Source of the DNA: Methylorubrum rhodesianum
GTDB taxonomy: Bacteria; Pseudomonadota; Alphaproteobacteria; Rhizobiales; Beijerinckiaceae
NCBI RefSeq assembly: GCF_014199985.1
Contig: NZ_JACHOS010000010.1
Span: 124,001 to 188,000, forward strand
Reading direction: 5' to 3'
DNA: 64,000 bases
Below the pieces are notes generated by a model. That model was not told the origin of the DNA and ran no database searches. It saw only the letters and a list, made by a program, of their open reading frames with translations. Each line of letters begins with the position of its first letter. Positions within the stretch are counted from its first letter, which is position 1. The translations under genes and the position numbers were made by a program. Below, piece by piece: positions 61,308 through 64,000 of this stretch.

Positions 61308-62288
61308 ATGAAGGCCCTGGTGTGCAGCCGGCTCGGTGGCCCGGAGGATCTGAGCCTTGAGGATCTTCCCGATCCGGTGCCGGGGCCCGGCGAAGCGCTG
61401 GTGCGGGTGCGGGTCGCCGCGCTGAACTTCTTCGATACGCTGATCATCGCCGGCCGCTATCAGGTGAAGCCGGAACGGCCGTTCTCGCCGGGCGGCGAGG
61501 CCTGCGGGGTGATCGAGTCCCTGGGGCCGGGCGCGGAGGGATTCTCCGTCGGCGACCGCGTGATGGTCCATCTCAGCCACGGCACCGCCCGCGAGCGGAT
61601 CGCGGTGCCCCTCATGCGCCTCGCGCGGGTGCCGGACGCGGTTTCCGACGAGGTCGCCGCGGGACTCTCGATCACCTACGGCACCACGCTCCACGCGCTG
61701 CGGGACCGCGCCGCCATCCGGCCGGGCGAAACCCTGGTCGTGCTCGGCGCCTCGGGCGGCGTCGGGCTTGCGGCGGTCGAACTCGGCAAGCTTCTCGGGG
61801 CGCGCGTCATCGCCTGCGCCTCCTCGCCGGAAAAGCTCGAGACGGCCCGCGCCCACGGCGCCGACGATCTCGTCGACTACAGGGCGGACAACCTGCGGGA
61901 GGCGTTGCGCCGCCTCACCGGCGAGCGGGGCGTCGACGTCGTCTACGATGCCGTCGGCGGAGACCTCGCCGAGCCCGCCATGCGCTCGCTCGGCTGGAAG
62001 GGCCGCTTCCTCGTGATCGGCTTCGCCGCGGGCGAGATCCCGAAGTTCCCTCTCAACGTCATCATGCTCAAGGGCATCGACGTGCAGGGCGTGCATTGGG
62101 GCGCCTTCGTCGAGCGCGAACCGGAGACGCACAGGGCGAACCAAGCCCAGCTGCTGGCCTGGGCGGCGGAGGGCAAGCTGACGGTGAAGGTGCACGGCAC
62201 CTATCCCCTCGCGGCCTATGCGGAGGCGCTCGGGGTTCTCGTCCGCCGCGAGGCGGTGGGCAAGGTGTTGCTCGATCTCAGAGGCTAG
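61308..62288 (+). CDS. Zinc-independent quinone oxidoreductase / NADPH:quinone reductase family
   Basis: A 326-residue medium-chain dehydrogenase/reductase lacking zinc ligands (Cys/His of zinc-type ADH absent), which fits the QOR group. N-terminal catalytic domain (ALNFFDTLIIAGRYQVKPERPFSPGGEACGVI), then the Rossmann NADPH region LVVLGASGGVGLAAVELGKLLGARVIA, and KFPLNVIMLKGIDVQGVHWGAF at the C-terminal part. The substrate is not certain; quinones or enones are likely. ATG 61308 (MKALVCSRLGG) is chosen over longer in-frame starts, including a GTG at 61125 that would translate the tandem repeat. Confidence 0.92.
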   Translation: MKALVCSRLGGPEDLSLEDLPDPVPGPGEALVRVRVAALNFFDTLIIAGRYQVKPERPFSPGGEACGVIESLGPGAEGFSVGDRVMVHLSHGTARERIAVPLMRLARVPDAVSDEVAAGLSITYGTTLHALRDRAAIRPGETLVVLGASGGVGLAAVELGKLLGARVIACASSPEKLETARAHGADDLVDYRADNLREALRRLTGERGVDVVYDAVGGDLAEPAMRSLGWKGRFLVIGFAAGEIPKFPLNVIMLKGIDVQGVHWGAFVEREPETHRANQAQLLAWAAEGKLTVKVHGTYPLAAYAEALGVLVRREAVGKVLLDLRG

Positions 62289-62600
62289 AATCGCGCTCGA
62301 CCGGACGGGGGCGGGCGACGTCTGCAAGCCTCCCCGACTCCATCCTTCGAGGCAGGCGTGGTTTCAATGCTCAAGCGAGCCGATCAGACAGCCTGCAACC
62401 GAAATAATCCGCATGATCGGTCATTTGTTGTTCAAATTAGGAAATTATACTCATCTTAAACCGTCTCTTGTCTTTCGATCGCCATGATGAAACCAGAGAT
62501 ATATTACTATATTTACAAAAGATCGGCTGAACAAAAATTCTTAAGACCTGTATTTGATAAGTGATCGCAACAGCAGCGGTCAGTTTTTCAGGTCGTTCCC
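62289..62600. other. AT-rich intergenic region
   Basis: These 312 bases hold about 160 bases (62400-62560) near 35% GC, unlike the ~70% surroundings. The promoter of the di-haem peroxidase gene probably lies here, but I could not place -35 and -10 boxes with confidence. No gene is supported. Confidence 0.5.
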
Positions 62601-63614
62601 ATGCGTTCGAAGTTCAGCTTCATCGTCTCGATGCGGCTTTTGGTCGGCTGCCTCGTTCCCGCAGCCGCAGGAGCCCAAAGTCTTAAAGCCGGCAAGGCCG
62701 CCTACAAGCGCCCGACGCACATCCCGTTCCCGGAGGAGGCCCCCTACTCGCCGCAACTGGCGACGATGGGCAAGATGCTGTTCTTCGATCCCCGCCTGAG
62801 CGGGAAGCAGAACCTGAGCTGCGCGAGCTGCCACAACCCGTCCTTCGGATTCGAGGTGCCGGTGCCCGGAGCGATCGGCGCCACCAACAGGCCCCTCGCC
62901 CGCAAGGCCCCCTCGGTGCTCAACGCGGCCTGGATCCCGACCCTGTTCTGGGACGGGCGCGCGCCGAACCTCGAGACGCAGGCGATGGGACCCATCACCG
63001 CCGATGCCGAGATGGACGGCAAGTTTCCGGAGATCGTCGCCCGCCTCAAGCGCATCCCCGAATACAAGGCCTCGTTCGACGCGCTGTTTCCCGGCCGCGG
63101 AGTGACGCAGGACACGATCCTGACCGCCATCGCCACCTACGAGCGGACGGTCGTCTCCGGCTGGGCGCCGTTCGACCGCTGGATCGACGGCGACGAGGCG
63201 GCGATGTCGAGCGAGGCCAAGCGCGGCTTCGCGCTCTTCACCGGCAGGGCGGCCTGTTCGGGCTGCCATACCGGCTGGAACTTCACCGACAACAAGTTCC
63301 ACGACATCGGGGTGGAGACCAGGGATATCGGCCGCGCCGCCTTCGATCCCGACGACCGCTACGCGACGCACGCCTTCAAGACGCCGGGCCTGCGCAACCT
63401 CAGCTACCGGGCGCCCTTCGGCCATGCCGGTCAGTTCGCGGATCTCGAAGCGATCATCGCGCACTACGAGAACGGCGGCGTGTCGCGTCCCTCGAAGTCG
63501 CCGCTGATGAAGCCGGTCAGCCTCAGCGACGGCGAGCGCGCGGACCTGATCGCCTTCCTGCGCTCGCTGACCGCGGACCAGACCGAGACGGCCCTGCCGA
63601 ACCTGCCGAACTGA
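62601..63614 (+). CDS. Di-haem cytochrome c peroxidase (CcpA/MauG family), periplasmic
   Basis: A 337-residue protein with a signal peptide (cut near AAAGAQ). Two c-type haem sites, CASCH (~75) and CSGCH (~217), mark the bacterial di-haem peroxidase family; FFDPRLSGKQNLSCASCHNPSFGF is typical of the N-terminal haem. It has APSVLNAAWIPTLFWDGRAPNLE, and C-terminal KTPGLRNLSYRAPFGHAGQFADL. It should reduce hydrogen peroxide with electrons from cytochromes, although MauG-type oxidising enzymes have the same fold. It follows the low-GC region and precedes the chemoreceptor-like gene by 60 bp. Confidence 0.92.
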   Translation: MRSKFSFIVSMRLLVGCLVPAAAGAQSLKAGKAAYKRPTHIPFPEEAPYSPQLATMGKMLFFDPRLSGKQNLSCASCHNPSFGFEVPVPGAIGATNRPLARKAPSVLNAAWIPTLFWDGRAPNLETQAMGPITADAEMDGKFPEIVARLKRIPEYKASFDALFPGRGVTQDTILTAIATYERTVVSGWAPFDRWIDGDEAAMSSEAKRGFALFTGRAACSGCHTGWNFTDNKFHDIGVETRDIGRAAFDPDDRYATHAFKTPGLRNLSYRAPFGHAGQFADLEAIIAHYENGGVSRPSKSPLMKPVSLSDGERADLIAFLRSLTADQTETALPNLPN

Positions 63615-63674
63615 CCGGCCTTCCGGCCCACGCCCGCCCTCCCCCTTTCAGACGAACGACGAGACGGCCCCGCG

Positions 63675-64000
63675 ATGTCGATTCGCCATAAGATCCTGTT
63701 GCCGCTCCTCGGCTTCATGCTGCTCGGCGGGCTCCTGTCCGCGATGACGGGCCTGACCGGCCTCTCCGCCTTCGGCGAACTCTCGGGCCTGGCCGGGCGC
63801 GCGGTCGAGGCTAGCGAGGCCAGCCGCACCGCCCGCGACCGCTTCCGCCGGGCCGAAGCCCTGGTGGCGCGGGTCACCGCCATGACCGACCTCCTCGACG
63901 TCACCCGGATCGGCGGAGAGTTCACCGCGAACGCCGACGCCCTCGAGGCGGGGCTCGGGCGCCTGAAGGCCTCGGCGCTCTCGGAGCGGATGCTCGCCCT
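63675..64000 (+). CDS. Membrane sensor or chemoreceptor, N-terminal part
   Basis: The first 108 residues of an open frame running off the window. It starts MSIRHKILLPLLGFMLLGGLLSAM, a membrane segment, followed by an extracytoplasmic helical region (ASEASRTARDRFRRAEALVARVTAMTDLLDVTRIGGEF). This architecture fits the four-helix ligand domain of methyl-accepting proteins or sensor kinases. No HAMP or signalling domain is seen, so the class stays open. The ATG at 63675 lies 60 bp after the peroxidase stop on the same strand. Confidence 0.6.
   Translation, partial: MSIRHKILLPLLGFMLLGGLLSAMTGLTGLSAFGELSGLAGRAVEASEASRTARDRFRRAEALVARVTAMTDLLDVTRIGGEFTANADALEAGLGRLKASALSERMLA

Noticed and set aside
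62550-62575. FNR/Anr-like half-site TTGAT upstream of the di-haem peroxidase
   Set aside because: Only one half (TTGAT) matches; the partner ATCAA is absent at the right distance.

Overview
The window is about 70% GC, almost fully coding, and carries an alphaproteobacterial (Rhizobiales) gene set. Marks of this are HWE and PleC/PdhS-type kinases, a DUF4167 protein upstream of prmC and prfA, ptsP next to lysC, DUF6894, extensin-like and YcgN-type proteins, and a sigma-54 flagellar promoter. Gene content and protein wording suggest Methylobacterium/Methylorubrum, but that is recognition, not a database match. I see no rRNA, tRNA, CRISPR array, intact insertion sequence, prophage or replication origin.

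Layout. 1-1.8 kb: divergent cobS and cobT (late cobalamin synthesis). 1.8-10.3 kb: a membrane histidine kinase, a two-subunit molybdenum hydroxylase (2Fe-2S subunit plus Tat-exported catalytic subunit), and a 1258-residue PAS/GAF HWE kinase. 10.3-18.4 kb: a PAP2-phosphatase autotransporter, an amidase, three exported proteins (extensin-like lipoprotein, unknown, RNase T2), and rlmJ with an apparent CTG start. 18.4-27.3 kb: DUF6894, a small Gly-rich exported protein, glycolate oxidase GlcD, a cytochrome c, an OhrR-like regulator, a PBP1A operon with two anchored proteins, a YcgN-like protein and a GNAT. 27.5-30.4 kb: three overlapping Tad pilus pseudopilin-type genes. 30.5-41.7 kb: zapE, a 3-methyladenine glycosylase, an RNase HI with an extra ribbon-helix-helix-like tail, a three-gene run of small unknown proteins, gshB, a Na+/H+ antiporter, a TerB-DnaJ protein coupled to a cell-wall amidase, and an orphan UreE with a very His-rich tail. 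42-46.6 kb: dusA, then a minus-strand series of GGDEF-EAL protein, single-domain response regulator and BLUF-type protein. 46.8-52 kb: flgE-flgK-flgL behind a near-perfect sigma-54 promoter. 52-60.5 kb: the lysC, ptsP, prfA, prmC, DUF4167 block and divergent ubiG. 60.5-64 kb: a PEBP protein, a quinone oxidoreductase, a di-haem peroxidase and the start of a chemoreceptor-like protein.

How genes may work together. The most suggestive arrangement is 43.2-52 kb. A BLUF-like photoreceptor, a receiver-only regulator and a c-di-GMP synthase/hydrolase lie divergently from the hook and hook-junction operon. This hints at light or redox input to motility, which is inference from position. Other coupled sets are PBP1A with two anchored proteins, TerB-DnaJ with the amidase (GTGA overlap), the three Tad genes (overlapping frames), and the 34.4-33.1 kb small-protein run.

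Short low-GC patches at 36.6-36.9, 62.4-62.6 and around 27.5 kb, a nested inverted repeat at 53.65 kb and a four-copy 19-bp repeat at 61.13 kb are the main non-coding oddities.
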